Assembly: GCA_021844945.1 (NCBI GenBank)
Contig: JAKBSJ010000005.1
Coordinates: forward strand, 1-64,000
DNA length: 64,000 nucleotides
Direction: 5' to 3'
Source: Thermoplasmata archaeon
Lineage (GTDB): Archaea; Thermoplasmatota; Thermoplasmata; Lutacidiplasmatales; UBA184
Shown here: in pieces, positions 35,484 through 43,927 of the stretch
Position numbering within the stretch: the first letter of the stretch is position 1
How the letters are laid out: every line of letters begins with the position of its first letter
Made by a program: the position numbers and the translations under genes
The notes under the pieces: generated by a model
Seen by the model: only the letters and a program-made list of their open reading frames with translations
Told to the model about the DNA's origin: nothing
The model's database searches: none

Positions 35484-36008
35484 CCGCTGTTCCGACCTCC
35501 ATCGACGGAGCCCCTCGCGTCCTCCCGGTAGGAAGCGCTCCCCCGACCACAGAACGCGATGGGCTCCGCGGCCTCCTCCGGCCCTGCGGCCGGACCCAGC
35601 GAGACCGGCTTCTCTCGTTGCGTGCGCCTCTGGGGCCCGTCGCTCGCAACGACCGGGATGCCGATGAATCCGGGGACGACGACGTACGGCGCTCTGCGAC
35701 CCGCGCGATTGCAGCGGACACGGTGGAACTCGAAGGCTCTCCGGACGGGTCGAGCGGCGCGGTGCGGCGGGAGCGGCCGTTGGGTTAGCTCGGCTGGAGC
35801 CAGCACATCCGTAGGACCCGGGCGCTCGAAATCGCCATCAAGCGCCTCTTGACGGAGACTCCGCTGGGAACCGGGCGCGCTGGGCCGGTGGGCGCTCGCG
35901 GCCGCGATCCCGGGCGAAGTTCGGGTGGCGAGGTCCGGCACGACCCGGGTAGGAGGTGCGGCAGGTTAGCCTTGCCGTTCCTGCCGGGCGCGATTAATAT
36001 CGGACGAC
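35484..36008. other. Intergenic region between nop5 and the enoyl-CoA hydratase gene
   Basis: I find no convincing protein or tRNA here. Open frames occur on both strands but read as low-complexity Arg/Pro/Ser sequence. A tRNA-like D arm (gttagctcggctggagc, near 35783) has no matching cloverleaf. A TATA-like box, attaatat at 35993-36000, ends the region and fits the downstream gene. Confidence 0.5.
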
Positions 36009-36020
36009 ATGTCCCGGGTC

Positions 36021-36914
36021 ATGTCCGGCACTCCCGAGCTTGACCTCGTTCGCTACGACCGCTCCGGCCCGATCGCTACCCTCACGCTGAACGCTCCGCC
36101 GGTCAACGTTCTGAGCCGGGTCGTGCTCGACGCGCTGTCGGCCCGGCTCCGCGAGGCGGCCGCGGACCTGGAGGCGCGGGTCGTGATCCTCGCGAGCGGA
36201 CTGGATCGCGCCTTCGCCGCGGGGGCGAACATCCGCGAGATGGCGTCGATGGGCCCGTCCGAGGCCCGCGAGCACGGCGGGAAGGGTCAGGCTCTCACTC
36301 GCCAGATCGAACTCCTCCCCCTCCCGGTCATCGCGGCCGTGAACGGGGTCTGCCTCGGCGGCGGATGCGAGATCGCTCTCGCGTGCGACTTCATCGTGGC
36401 CAGTGACGAGGCGACGTTCGGCCAGCCCGAGATCCTCCTCGGCGTCATGCCCGGGTGGGGAGGTACCCGCCGTCTCCCGCGGCGCATCGGCCCGGCGCGT
36501 GCCCGGCACTGGATCTACACCGGCCGGTCCGTCCCGGCGCGCGAGGCCGAAGCCCATGGGTTGGTGTTTCGGGTCGTTCCTCGATCCGAGCTCCTGCCGG
36601 CCGCGCGCGCTCTCGCCGAAGAGCTCGCCACCAAGCCTCCGGTCGCACTCGCGGCGGCGAAGTATTCGGTCCTCGCTTCGCTCGATCCGGGGATCGACCC
36701 CGGGCTCGCCTACGAGCTCGATCTCTGGGCGCGCCTGTTCGGGACGACGGATCAGAAGCAGGGAATGGAGGCATTCCTCGGGAAGCGCTCCTACCTCGTG
36801 GGTCCTCGGGCCGAGTGGGACCGGGCGTCGAAGGGGTTTCCGTGGATGGCGGGATCGAAGGACCCCTATAACGAGCCGCGGTCCCGCCGGAGGAGCGGAA
36901 AACGGAAGAACTGA
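36021..36914 (+). CDS. Enoyl-CoA hydratase/isomerase (crotonase family)
   Basis: A 297-residue protein from ATG 36021 (an in-frame ATG at 36009 adds four residues). 'FAAGANIREM' gives the oxyanion hole, 'LGGGCEIALACDFIVA' the first catalytic Glu, and 'FGQPEILLGVMPGWGGT' the second, so hydratase activity is plausible. The family also includes isomerases and dehydratases, so the pathway is open. I prefer 36021 because the TATA-like box at 35993-36000 would start transcription within a base or two of it, giving a leaderless mRNA. The Arg/Lys-rich tail is unusual. No other beta-oxidation gene is adjacent. Confidence 0.88.
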   Translation: MSGTPELDLVRYDRSGPIATLTLNAPPVNVLSRVVLDALSARLREAAADLEARVVILASGLDRAFAAGANIREMASMGPSEAREHGGKGQALTRQIELLPLPVIAAVNGVCLGGGCEIALACDFIVASDEATFGQPEILLGVMPGWGGTRRLPRRIGPARARHWIYTGRSVPAREAEAHGLVFRVVPRSELLPAARALAEELATKPPVALAAAKYSVLASLDPGIDPGLAYELDLWARLFGTTDQKQGMEAFLGKRSYLVGPRAEWDRASKGFPWMAGSKDPYNEPRSRRRSGKRKN

Positions 36915-36936
36915 CACCGCTCGGCCCCGTCCGAAT

Positions 36937-37009
36937 GCCGCGGTGGCTCAGCTGGTAGAGCGGCTCCTTGGTAAGGAGCAGGTCGAGGGTTCAAACCCCT
37001 CCCGCGGCT
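36937..37009 (+). tRNA. tRNA-Thr(GGT)
   Basis: A complete cloverleaf: acceptor GCCGCGG/CCGCGGC, D arm GCTC-AGCTGGTA-GAGC, anticodon stem GCTCC/GGAGC with loop TTGGTAA (anticodon GGT, reading ACC/ACU), and T arm GAGGG-TTCAAAC-CCCTC, with discriminator T. There is no intron and no encoded CCA. It begins 22 bases after the enoyl-CoA hydratase stop. Confidence 0.95.
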
Positions 37010-37389
37010 GATCCTCTTGTGCTTCGCCCTGTCGACGGTGCCGAAACGGGCCGATCTGCCGGCGCTGCTGACGGTAGGAGGCCCGCTCCCCGAACCCCGG
37101 CGGATGTCCGTGTCGAGGGTAGGGCGAACGGGTGGGACCGTGAGGTCACGACCATTCACTCCACATAGCATCGCAGAACGGACGAGCGCGGTCCGAGCGA
37201 GCTTCGACGCGGCGGCTCGGGAGGGGACACGGGGGATACCCACGGGGGGCCTCTGGAAGGGCCTATCCGGCAGAGAGGCCTCAGTCCCCCTCCTGTCCCT
37301 GCGGTCCCCGGGGGCTAATAGACGGGGCAGGGATGCCCCCGACATGCAGCCGCCCGCTCCGCTGCGGGGATGAGGGCCCCATAACCCCG
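37010..37389. other. 380-base region after tRNA-Thr without a protein gene
   Basis: No convincing coding frame. Its main content is the nested hairpin at 37222-37299, described separately. A CCCCGGGG palindrome (37307-37314) and a TATA-like ctaata (37315-37320) stand upstream of the M14 peptidase gene. Confidence 0.5.
37222..37299 (+). other. Strong nested hairpin, possible structured RNA or terminator
   Basis: Two stems nest around one loop. Outer arms: GGGACA (37224-37229) with TGTCCC (37294-37299), and GGGGGA (37231-37236) with TCCCCC (37285-37290). The inner arm pairs GGCCTCT with AGAGGCC (37248-37254 and 37274-37280), and the remaining loop can form GGA/TCC. This is far more pairing than expected even in GC-rich DNA. 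The motifs of SRP RNA and RNase P RNA are not recognised. It could be a terminator for tRNA-Thr, a leader element of the M14 gene or an unknown RNA. Confidence 0.4.
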
Positions 37390-39183
37390 ATGGGCACGTC
37401 TCCGCCTTCGGCCGCACTCGATCCGGACTGGAGAACCCCCGCCGAGATCAGTGGCTATCGGTCCACCCCGACCTACGCGGAAACGATCTCGTTCCTGGAG
37501 CGAACGGCGACATCGTTCCCTCGTCTCGTTCGGATCGAGGACTTCGGACGAACCGGAGAGGGACGAGACCTGAAGATCGTCATCGTGTCGCGCGACGGGA
37601 ACTTCGACCCGGAGTCGATTCACGCCTCCGGTCGCGTCATCGTCCTCGTCCAGAACGCGATCCACGCCGGAGAGATGGACGGCAAGGATGCCTGTCTCGC
37701 GCTGCTGCGCGACCTCGTCCGAACTCCGGAGGCGGCCACGCTCCTCGACCGTGTCGTCCTCGTCTTCATTCCGGTGTACAACATCGATGGCCACGAACGC
37801 CGCTCTCCCTATAACCGGATCAACCAGCGGGGGCCGGACCTCGCGGGTTGGCGGGCCAACGGGACGAACCTGAACCTGAACCGGGACTACCTGAAGGCCG
37901 ACGCTCCCGAGACGCGGGCATTCCTTCGCATGTTCCACCGATGGATGCCGGATTTTTTCGTGGACGACCACGTGACCGACGGAGCCGATTTCCAGTACGA
38001 CGTGACCTTCGCGATCGACGAGACGCCGGACGTATTCCCGCCGACCGCGGAGTGGATCCGGACGTCCGTCACGCCCGAGCTCACGCGGCGGGTGAACGCG
38101 GCCGGCCACACCGCGTTCCCCGCCACGGTCTTCTTGAAGGACGACACCGACCCGTCGCAGGGACTCGCCTTCAACGAGAACCCGCCTCGGTTCTCCACCG
38201 GCCAGATGATCCTCGAGAACCGGCCGGGCCTCTTGGTGGAGCTGCACATGCTCAAGGACTACCGGACCCGGGTCACGGGGAACTACGCGATCCTTCGAGG
38301 CCTCCTCGAGATCCTGAACGAGCATGCGGACCGTCTGATCGCTCTGAACCGGGATGCGGACCGAACGGCCTCGGCGCCGAGCGCCGAGGCCGCGGAGAAG
38401 CCCGAGTTCCCTCTGGTCGTAGCCGGCTCCGGTGAAACGAGGACGATGGAGTTCCTCGGATACTCCTACGAGCGCTACCAGAGCGAGGTCTCCGGGGGGA
38501 TGGCGATCCGATACGGTTCGGAGCCCCGCACCTGGACGATCCCCGTAGAGACGGGCGGGGCGGTGGTAGTTTCAACGATCCCTCCGGCGGGATACATCGT
38601 TCCCCCGCAATGGACGGGGGTGATTGCGGTCCTGGAAGCGCATGAGGTGGCCCTCCATCGGACCCGGGCGGAGTGGACGGGAACGGTCGAACGCTACCGT
38701 TGTTCGGGGATGATTCGACCGAACCGACCGTTCGAGGGCCGCTACCCGATCCTGCGTACGGGGAACGTCGAGAGGGGAATGGGCCACTTTGGCGAGTGCG
38801 TCCGAAGCACGGAGACGATGTCCTTCCCTCGAGGGTCGGTCGTCGTCCCGCTCACCCAGCGTTGCGCGAAGGTCGCGATCCACTGGCTCGAACCGGAGGC
38901 GCCGGATTCCGCGCTCCGATGGGGCTTCTTTGACCCGATCTTCGAACAGAAGGAGTCCGCGGAGGCCTACGTGCTCGAGCAGCTCGCGCACGAGGAGATG
39001 GCCCGGGATCCCGGGCTTCGGGACCGGTTCGAGCACTGGGTCGCGCACGACGCTTCGTTTGCCGCGAGTCCCACGGCTCGACTCGCGTTCTTCTACGAAC
39101 GGTCCCCCTGGGGGAAGGCGAACCGAGTCGGTGACTACCCGGTGGGTCGGCTCGCGTCGCTCCGCGGACTACCCTTGGAGTGA
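37390..39183 (+). CDS. M14-family metallocarboxypeptidase-like protein
   Basis: A 597-residue protein. The zinc ligands HxxE are in 'NAIHAGEMDGKDACLALL' (about residue 95), 'NIDGHERRSPYNRINQRGP' and 'LNLNRDYLKADAPETRAF' give the substrate Arg/Asn region, and 'FFVDDHVTDGADFQYD' supplies the third His ligand. 'LLVELHMLKDYRTRVTGNY' may include the catalytic Glu area. The last 230 residues form an added C-terminal domain. No signal peptide is obvious, so a cytosolic peptidase is likely. ATG at 37390 starts the conserved region; it begins 'MGTSPPSAALDPDWRTP'. Confidence 0.88.
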   Translation: MGTSPPSAALDPDWRTPAEISGYRSTPTYAETISFLERTATSFPRLVRIEDFGRTGEGRDLKIVIVSRDGNFDPESIHASGRVIVLVQNAIHAGEMDGKDACLALLRDLVRTPEAATLLDRVVLVFIPVYNIDGHERRSPYNRINQRGPDLAGWRANGTNLNLNRDYLKADAPETRAFLRMFHRWMPDFFVDDHVTDGADFQYDVTFAIDETPDVFPPTAEWIRTSVTPELTRRVNAAGHTAFPATVFLKDDTDPSQGLAFNENPPRFSTGQMILENRPGLLVELHMLKDYRTRVTGNYAILRGLLEILNEHADRLIALNRDADRTASAPSAEAAEKPEFPLVVAGSGETRTMEFLGYSYERYQSEVSGGMAIRYGSEPRTWTIPVETGGAVVVSTIPPAGYIVPPQWTGVIAVLEAHEVALHRTRAEWTGTVERYRCSGMIRPNRPFEGRYPILRTGNVERGMGHFGECVRSTETMSFPRGSVVVPLTQRCAKVAIHWLEPEAPDSALRWGFFDPIFEQKESAEAYVLEQLAHEEMARDPGLRDRFEHWVAHDASFAASPTARLAFFYERSPWGKANRVGDYPVGRLASLRGLPLE

Positions 39184-39636
39184 CCCGGGTATGCGCGGAG
39201 AGGGCGCGAACTGGGATGGCCGCGGATAGCGGCCCGACCCCCGCTCACGCCTCGGCCCTCGCGTTCGAGGAGGAGCGTGCCTTCGCGGGCTCCCGCTGCA
39301 ACGCCTCCCCCCTCCCACCGAAAGCACCGGCAGGAACTCCGGTTCACCGGCTTCTCGGACGAGCACGTTCACGTGCTCAAGCCCCTTGGTCGATACTCCT
39401 ACAGTGGGCGGACCGGTCCACCGCCCCGTTTCGGGAGCGGGGAACCCACTCGGCGGAACTCCGCTCACGAATACGCCGGTACTCGCCCTGCCGATAAGCG
39501 CGGCGACCAGGATGAAGTCCGCAACGCTCACGATGGTCGCGGGCGGCTGGGAGACAACGAACGAAATCGCGAGCAGGACTCCCAAGAGGACGGCCGTGCC
39601 CGGGAGGACAGTCGGTACTAAGGACCGCGTTCCCAA
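39169..39636 (-). CDS. Possible small membrane protein
   Basis: A 155-residue frame whose first 55 residues look real: two hydrophobic segments, 'VLPGTAVLLGVLLAISFVV' and 'IVSVADFILVAALIG', separated by a short turn. The rest becomes Arg/Pro/Ser-rich and overlaps the end of the M14 gene, so the true protein may be shorter or the frame broken. No family is recognised. Confidence 0.35.
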   Translation of the reverse strand: MGTRSLVPTVLPGTAVLLGVLLAISFVVSQPPATIVSVADFILVAALIGRASTGVFVSGVPPSGFPAPETGRWTGPPTVGVSTKGLEHVNVLVREAGEPEFLPVLSVGGGRRCSGSPRRHAPPRTRGPRRERGSGRYPRPSQFAPSPRIPGSLQG

Positions 39637-40033
39637 GGGGCGGCCGACGGTGCGTCGACCCGGTCACCGGCCCGCATCTCTCAGGAGAATGCTGGTTCCG
39701 TGCCGCAGAGGAGCGAAGGCGAACTCCCCTCCATGTGCGGGCCGGGGCTTGCCAGCGCGCCCATTACGCACGGGGAATCCTTTCCTTAGCTAGGTTCGAA
39801 GTGCGCCGGTCGATCTTGTCCTAATCGCACTGTGCCGGCAATCAACCGACGGGCCTCGGACGGCCCGTCGCCCCGGGAAATCTAACTGCAACTCGACTCC
39901 CCAAGGCTGGAGACCGATCGAAGCTCGTCTTTCGGCCCGGCCCTTTCGGGCTGGAGGTGGTCAAGGTGGGCCCTTCCGGAGGGGACACGCACAGCGTTGG
40001 GGTCGGTCGGCCCCCTGCGCTCCTCGTGGTCAA
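39637..40033. other. Intergenic stretch without a supported gene
   Basis: I see no coding frame with protein-like composition. The region has several GC-rich dyads around 39930-40000 (for example ggcccttccggagggg), which may be terminators for the leftward small zinc protein gene or simple GC-rich sequence. Confidence 0.4.
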
Positions 40034-40234
40034 TCAGCGACCCTTGGTCTTTCCGTGGGACTTCCGCTTGACGGATGGGGAGGCGTAATCGTCCTCACGG
40101 GCGTTCAGCACGTACGATGCCTCGCTGGCGCGCTTGAGCAATGCGCCATCGCGGTCGCACTTCGGGTGTGCTGGCGCAGGGTCAAAAATGTATCCTCCAC
40201 CGCACACCGGGCATTCGTAGTACGTCATCAACAC
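40034..40234 (-). CDS. Small zinc-ribbon-like protein
   Basis: A 66-residue protein with 'YYECPVCGGGYIFD' and, 15 residues later, 'HPKCDRDG', giving a C-x2-C...C zinc knuckle with a possible Asp or His fourth ligand. The C-terminus is basic ('SVKRKSHGKTKGR'), as in nucleic-acid-binding or ribosome-associated small archaeal proteins. ATG at 40234 or at 40228 can be the start. The function is unknown. Confidence 0.6.
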   Translation of the reverse strand: MLMTYYECPVCGGGYIFDPAPAHPKCDRDGALLKRASEASYVLNAREDDYASPSVKRKSHGKTKGR

Positions 40235-40500
40235 CCCCAGACCGTAGAGCCTCCTCGGCTTAAGTCAGACCCGGCCCGCCTCGCTTTCGGAGACTTGGAA
40301 AAACCCGATGATTTCGTGGATCGTTCTCCCGCGCGCGGATCGCGGTCCTCTGTTGGCCGGCGGCGGATCCCCCGCCTCCGTCAACGTCCCCTCATAACCC
40401 CTTTCGGGAACCCGGGAAAGGGACCGGATTTGGACCGGTGCCAAAGGATCGGAGAATCGGGCGTCCGACCCGTCGAACCGTCGTGCCGGTGAGGCGTCCG

Positions 40501-43500
40501 TTACCGCCCAGCCGGGGGGGACGGGGGCGGAGCGAACACGAGATCCGCGGCTCTTCGGCGCCGGCGCTGCCAGGTCCCTAGCACGATGGTCACAACGGCG
40601 ATCACCGCGATCGCGATCAGGGCGTAGCCCCACCAGGGAATCCCGGCCGGGCTGAACGCGACGGTCCTCGTCACGGGCTCGCCGCCGACGATGAACGTAC
40701 CGCTCGAGCCGACGTAGCCCGGGGCGGACGTCGAGAAGGAGTAGCTGCCGTTGGCCACGAAGATGGTGATCTCGGAGGTCGTGCCGTTCGCGGCCGGCTC
40801 GCCCGATACATGGACCCACCATCGCTGTCCGGTGGGTAGCCCGTTCTCTACGAACGTCACCGGAACGGTGTAGAGCACGAAGACGGCAGTGGGCGCCCGC
40901 GTCGGCGTCCCCCGTACGGTCACCGTTGCGGTCACATCGATGTAGATCGGGTTCCGGGTGGTGGCGCGGAACGTGTAGGTGCCGTTGGGCAGCGTGACGG
41001 TCACATTGGTCCCGGCGACGGAGGACTTCGAGAAGCCGGCGACCGAGACGGTCCAATTCGTGTTCGGGGCGAGCCCCCGCTCTGAGAACGTCACCCCGTA
41101 GAACGGTGCGACTTCCCAGTCGGTCGCGATGACCGGGAGCGCGCCGTAGATCGCTGTCATGTTGTCGCTGCGCTCGTTGGCGACGTAGACATAGGCGTTG
41201 ACGGGGACGTAGGCCAGCGCGCTCGGACCGAGCCCAACGGCGATGGGCGCTCCGACCTTGACGCCGGTCGACCCGTTGAGGACGAGGACACTGTCGTTGC
41301 CGGCGTTCGCGATGTAGAGGAATCCGTTCGTCGGGTCGAAGGCGACGGCCGAGGGGGCTGCCGAGGCTCCCTCCATGAGAATCGTCGTCACTTTCCCCGT
41401 CGGACCGATCACCGAGACACCGCCGGTGCCGCGATCGGCGACGTAGATCGATCCATCGAGGGGATCGTAGGCCAGTGCCGAGGGTTCCGCCCCCACCGCG
41501 AGCGTTTCCGATACCCGGTCAGTGGCGCCGTCGATCACGGTGACGTTGCCGCCGACCGAGTCGGCCACGAAGAGGTCGTTGTTGGCGGGGTCGTAGGTGA
41601 TCGCGACAGGGCCGGTTCCGACGGGAATCCGCGTCCCGGTCCCTTCGTTGGTGGAGGCGTTGATCACGACGACGTCGCTGCTGTTACGAGCGGCGACGAA
41701 CACCTCGGTGCTTGACGGGTCAAATGCGATCGCGCTCGGCGTGCGGCCGACCCCGATGCTGGGCACGAGCACCCGGAGGGGATCGCCGCCGAGCACGGTG
41801 ACGTTGTCGCTTCCCGAGTTCGCCACGTACACCTCACCGTTCGTCGGGTCGTAGGCGACGGCGGCCGGCCCGATCCCGACCCCCAGGGTCTCGATCGGCG
41901 CGCTCGTCGTGGCGTTGATGACCGTGACGGCCCCGGCGCTCGAATCGGCGACGATCACGGCGTCCAACGCGGGGTCGTACGCCAAGGCGGATGGACCGAC
42001 CACCGGCCCGATGCTCGGGACCACGACGGAGTTCGGAAGTCCTCGGACCGTGACCGTTCCGGATGCGCCCGGGTAGAGCGACTGGAAACCGAATCCCCCG
42101 TTGACCGAATAGGGAAACGTTCCGTTCGGCTCTCGAACTTGGAGGTTCGTCCCGGCCGGGCCCGATGCCGTGGTCCCATTGACGGTCACACTCCAAGTGT
42201 TTCCCGCCGGCAAGCCGGACTCGGAGAAGGAGATCGGGTACGCGGGGGAGAGGGTCCACACCGTGGCTACGTAGCCGTTGGCGTTGATGGCAGCGACGCT
42301 GTCGTTCGTCGAGTCTACGACGTAGACGAATCCATTGGCCGAGTCGTAGGCGAGGCTCGTCGGACTCGCGCCGACCCGGAAGTCGGGACCAACCTTCGCG
42401 TTCGTCGCCCCGTTGATCACGCTGACGTTGTCGTTTTGCTCGTCCGCGACGTAGAGGTAGTCGCTCACCGGGTCGACCACCAAGGAGAATGGGTAGGAAC
42501 CTACCCCGACGCTGGGCGTGGTGACCACGGCCGATGTCGCGTTGATCACCGTCAGGTTGTTGCTGTAGTAATTGGCGACGTAGAGGTCTCCGTTATCGGG
42601 GTCGTAGGCGAGCGCGGAGGGGCCGTTTCCCACCGGGACGCTTCTCGGTCCGGTGTATCCCGGGGGTCCGAACACCGTGAGGTTGCTCCCTCCCTGGTTC
42701 GCGATGTACGCGACTCCATCCTGAGGATCGAATGCGATCGCGAACGGGTGTAGGCCCGTCGGGATGCTGGGATCGAGGACGGCGTTCGTGAGCCCGTCGA
42801 TGACCGTCAGATTATCGCTCTGCGAGTTGGCGACGTAGATGTCGCCGGTGGTGGGATCGTAGGCGATCCCTTCGGGCTGGGCGCCGACCCCGATGTACCC
42901 GACCACGGCGTTGGTGGTCGCGTCGATCACATCGACCTCGTTGCTGCCCGCGCTGGCCACGAAGATCTCGTTGTTCTGGGGGTCGTAGGCGAGGGCGTAC
43001 GGCTCGTTGGTCACCGAGATGCTCGCGATGACGACCCGATCGGTCGCACCGTCGATGACCGTGAGGTTGCTGGAGCCCTTGTTTGCGACGTACAGGTAAC
43101 CGTTCGCCGGGTCATACACCACGCTATACGGGTTCGGCCCGACGGGAATCTGAGGGTCCACGACCTGGTCGATCGGCCCCGCGATCACGAACGTTCCGGA
43201 AACACTCGGGAACCTCACCTGGCGCCCCCACTGATTCGTAAGAGTGTAGCTGTACGTGCCGTTCGGAAGAGGCACGCGGATATCGCTTCGGGTTCCGACG
43301 CTCCATTCACTGCCGTTCACGTTCACCGACCAGGGCACGTTCCACGGAAGGCCGGTCTCGTTGAACGTCTCGAAGTACACCGGCGTGGTCAGGGGCGCGC
43401 CTCGTTCCCCTTCCAGAGGGCTCGAAGCCGCGGACGCGCCCGCGTGGCTCGCCGGTACGGCCCATCCGGCCGCCAGGACGACCGGGACCGCCAGGAGGGC

Positions 43501-43533
43501 GAACACCACGCGCACGCGGCCCCCATCGGACAT
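40501..43533 (-). CDS. Anchored surface protein with two seven-bladed YVTN propellers
   Basis: A 1010-residue extracellular protein. A signal segment is at the start ('VVFALLAVPVVLAAGWAVP'), and a C-terminal anchor ('WWGYALIAIAVIAVVTIVLG') is followed by 'RRRRR'. Between them are two sets of seven YncE/YVTN repeats, each about 42 residues with the pattern 'PxALAYDPxNGxLYVAN...NLTVIDGATN' (about residues 130-430 and 515-815). Four 'F.E.GLPxGxxWxV...PNGTYxF' beta modules lie before, between and after the propellers. Many N-x-T/S sequons suggest heavy N-glycosylation. It stands alone on the minus strand. Its role is probably adhesion or S-layer association; this is inference. Confidence 0.85.
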   Translation of the reverse strand: MSDGGRVRVVFALLAVPVVLAAGWAVPASHAGASAASSPLEGERGAPLTTPVYFETFNETGLPWNVPWSVNVNGSEWSVGTRSDIRVPLPNGTYSYTLTNQWGRQVRFPSVSGTFVIAGPIDQVVDPQIPVGPNPYSVVYDPANGYLYVANKGSSNLTVIDGATDRVVIASISVTNEPYALAYDPQNNEIFVASAGSNEVDVIDATTNAVVGYIGVGAQPEGIAYDPTTGDIYVANSQSDNLTVIDGLTNAVLDPSIPTGLHPFAIAFDPQDGVAYIANQGGSNLTVFGPPGYTGPRSVPVGNGPSALAYDPDNGDLYVANYYSNNLTVINATSAVVTTPSVGVGSYPFSLVVDPVSDYLYVADEQNDNVSVINGATNAKVGPDFRVGASPTSLAYDSANGFVYVVDSTNDSVAAINANGYVATVWTLSPAYPISFSESGLPAGNTWSVTVNGTTASGPAGTNLQVREPNGTFPYSVNGGFGFQSLYPGASGTVTVRGLPNSVVVPSIGPVVGPSALAYDPALDAVIVADSSAGAVTVINATTSAPIETLGVGIGPAAVAYDPTNGEVYVANSGSDNVTVLGGDPLRVLVPSIGVGRTPSAIAFDPSSTEVFVAARNSSDVVVINASTNEGTGTRIPVGTGPVAITYDPANNDLFVADSVGGNVTVIDGATDRVSETLAVGAEPSALAYDPLDGSIYVADRGTGGVSVIGPTGKVTTILMEGASAAPSAVAFDPTNGFLYIANAGNDSVLVLNGSTGVKVGAPIAVGLGPSALAYVPVNAYVYVANERSDNMTAIYGALPVIATDWEVAPFYGVTFSERGLAPNTNWTVSVAGFSKSSVAGTNVTVTLPNGTYTFRATTRNPIYIDVTATVTVRGTPTRAPTAVFVLYTVPVTFVENGLPTGQRWWVHVSGEPAANGTTSEITIFVANGSYSFSTSAPGYVGSSGTFIVGGEPVTRTVAFSPAGIPWWGYALIAIAVIAVVTIVLGTWQRRRRRAADLVFAPPPSPPAGR

Positions 43534-43669
43534 GGCCCTCCCTTCCTGCCGCCCGCCTCTTCCCCGAACAGGGGGCCGCCGCTCTTCTATCTATTCGGAG
43601 GCATCCGGGTGCGCCGGTGGTGGCACCCGGCCCTGAGGTTCGTTCTCCCACCGTGGCCGCGGCCCGACG

Positions 43670-43678
43670 TTTCATATA
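43670..43678 (+). promoter_or_regulatory. TATA box of the initiator tRNA gene
   Basis: The sequence tttcatata is the only AT-rich patch nearby and is centred about 28 bases before the first base of the tRNA (43703), the classical archaeal spacing for direct transcription of a tRNA gene. Confidence 0.7.
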
Positions 43679-43702
43679 CCGACCTCCACTACCGCCGCGC
43701 GC

Positions 43703-43808
43703 AGCGGGGTAGGGTAGTCAGGAAAACGGACCGGGGATTCTCCGTCCGCCCTGAGATCCCGACGGGCTCATAACCCGTAGATCCATGGTTCAAATCCATG
43801 CCCCGCTA
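43703..43808 (+). tRNA. Initiator tRNA-Met(CAT) with a D-loop intron
   Basis: After removing 31 internal bases the RNA matches the archaeal initiator consensus: A1-T72 acceptor pair (AGCGGGG/CCCCGCT), D arm beginning GGGTAGTCAGG and closing ATCCC, anticodon stem ACGGG/CCCGT with the three G-C pairs typical of initiators, loop CTCATAA (anticodon CAT), T arm CATGG-TTCAAAT-CCATG, and discriminator A. Without the removal the D arm cannot fold. The exons are 43703-43724 and 43756-43808. A TATA box lies directly upstream. No CCA is encoded. Confidence 0.9.
43725..43755 (+). other. 31-base non-canonical tRNA intron with a bulge-helix-bulge-like fold
   Basis: The exon bases CAGG (43719-43722) pair with CCTG (43750-43753). 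A bulge starting AAA follows on the 5' side, and a bulge AGA lies on the 3' side. Inside, CGGAC pairs with GTCCG, and GGGG with CTCC around an ATT loop. Cutting after the second base of each bulge joins CAGGAA to ATCCC, which restores a normal initiator D arm. Exact cut sites may shift by one or two bases. Confidence 0.78.
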
Positions 43809-43927
43809 TCACTCCGCGGCGGTATGAAACGGGCGAAAGCACGCCCCCGGGGCCACCCGGCGCAGGACGGGGAACCTCCGACGGTCATCCCCGAAATCCC
43901 CATACGCCCGCGCGCATCGAGAGCTCG

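Noticed and set aside
35775-35855. Possible tRNA starting ttgggttagctcggctgg
   Set aside because: The D-stem GCTC/GAGC has only a five-base loop, acceptor strands do not pair, and no anticodon arm forms on either strand.
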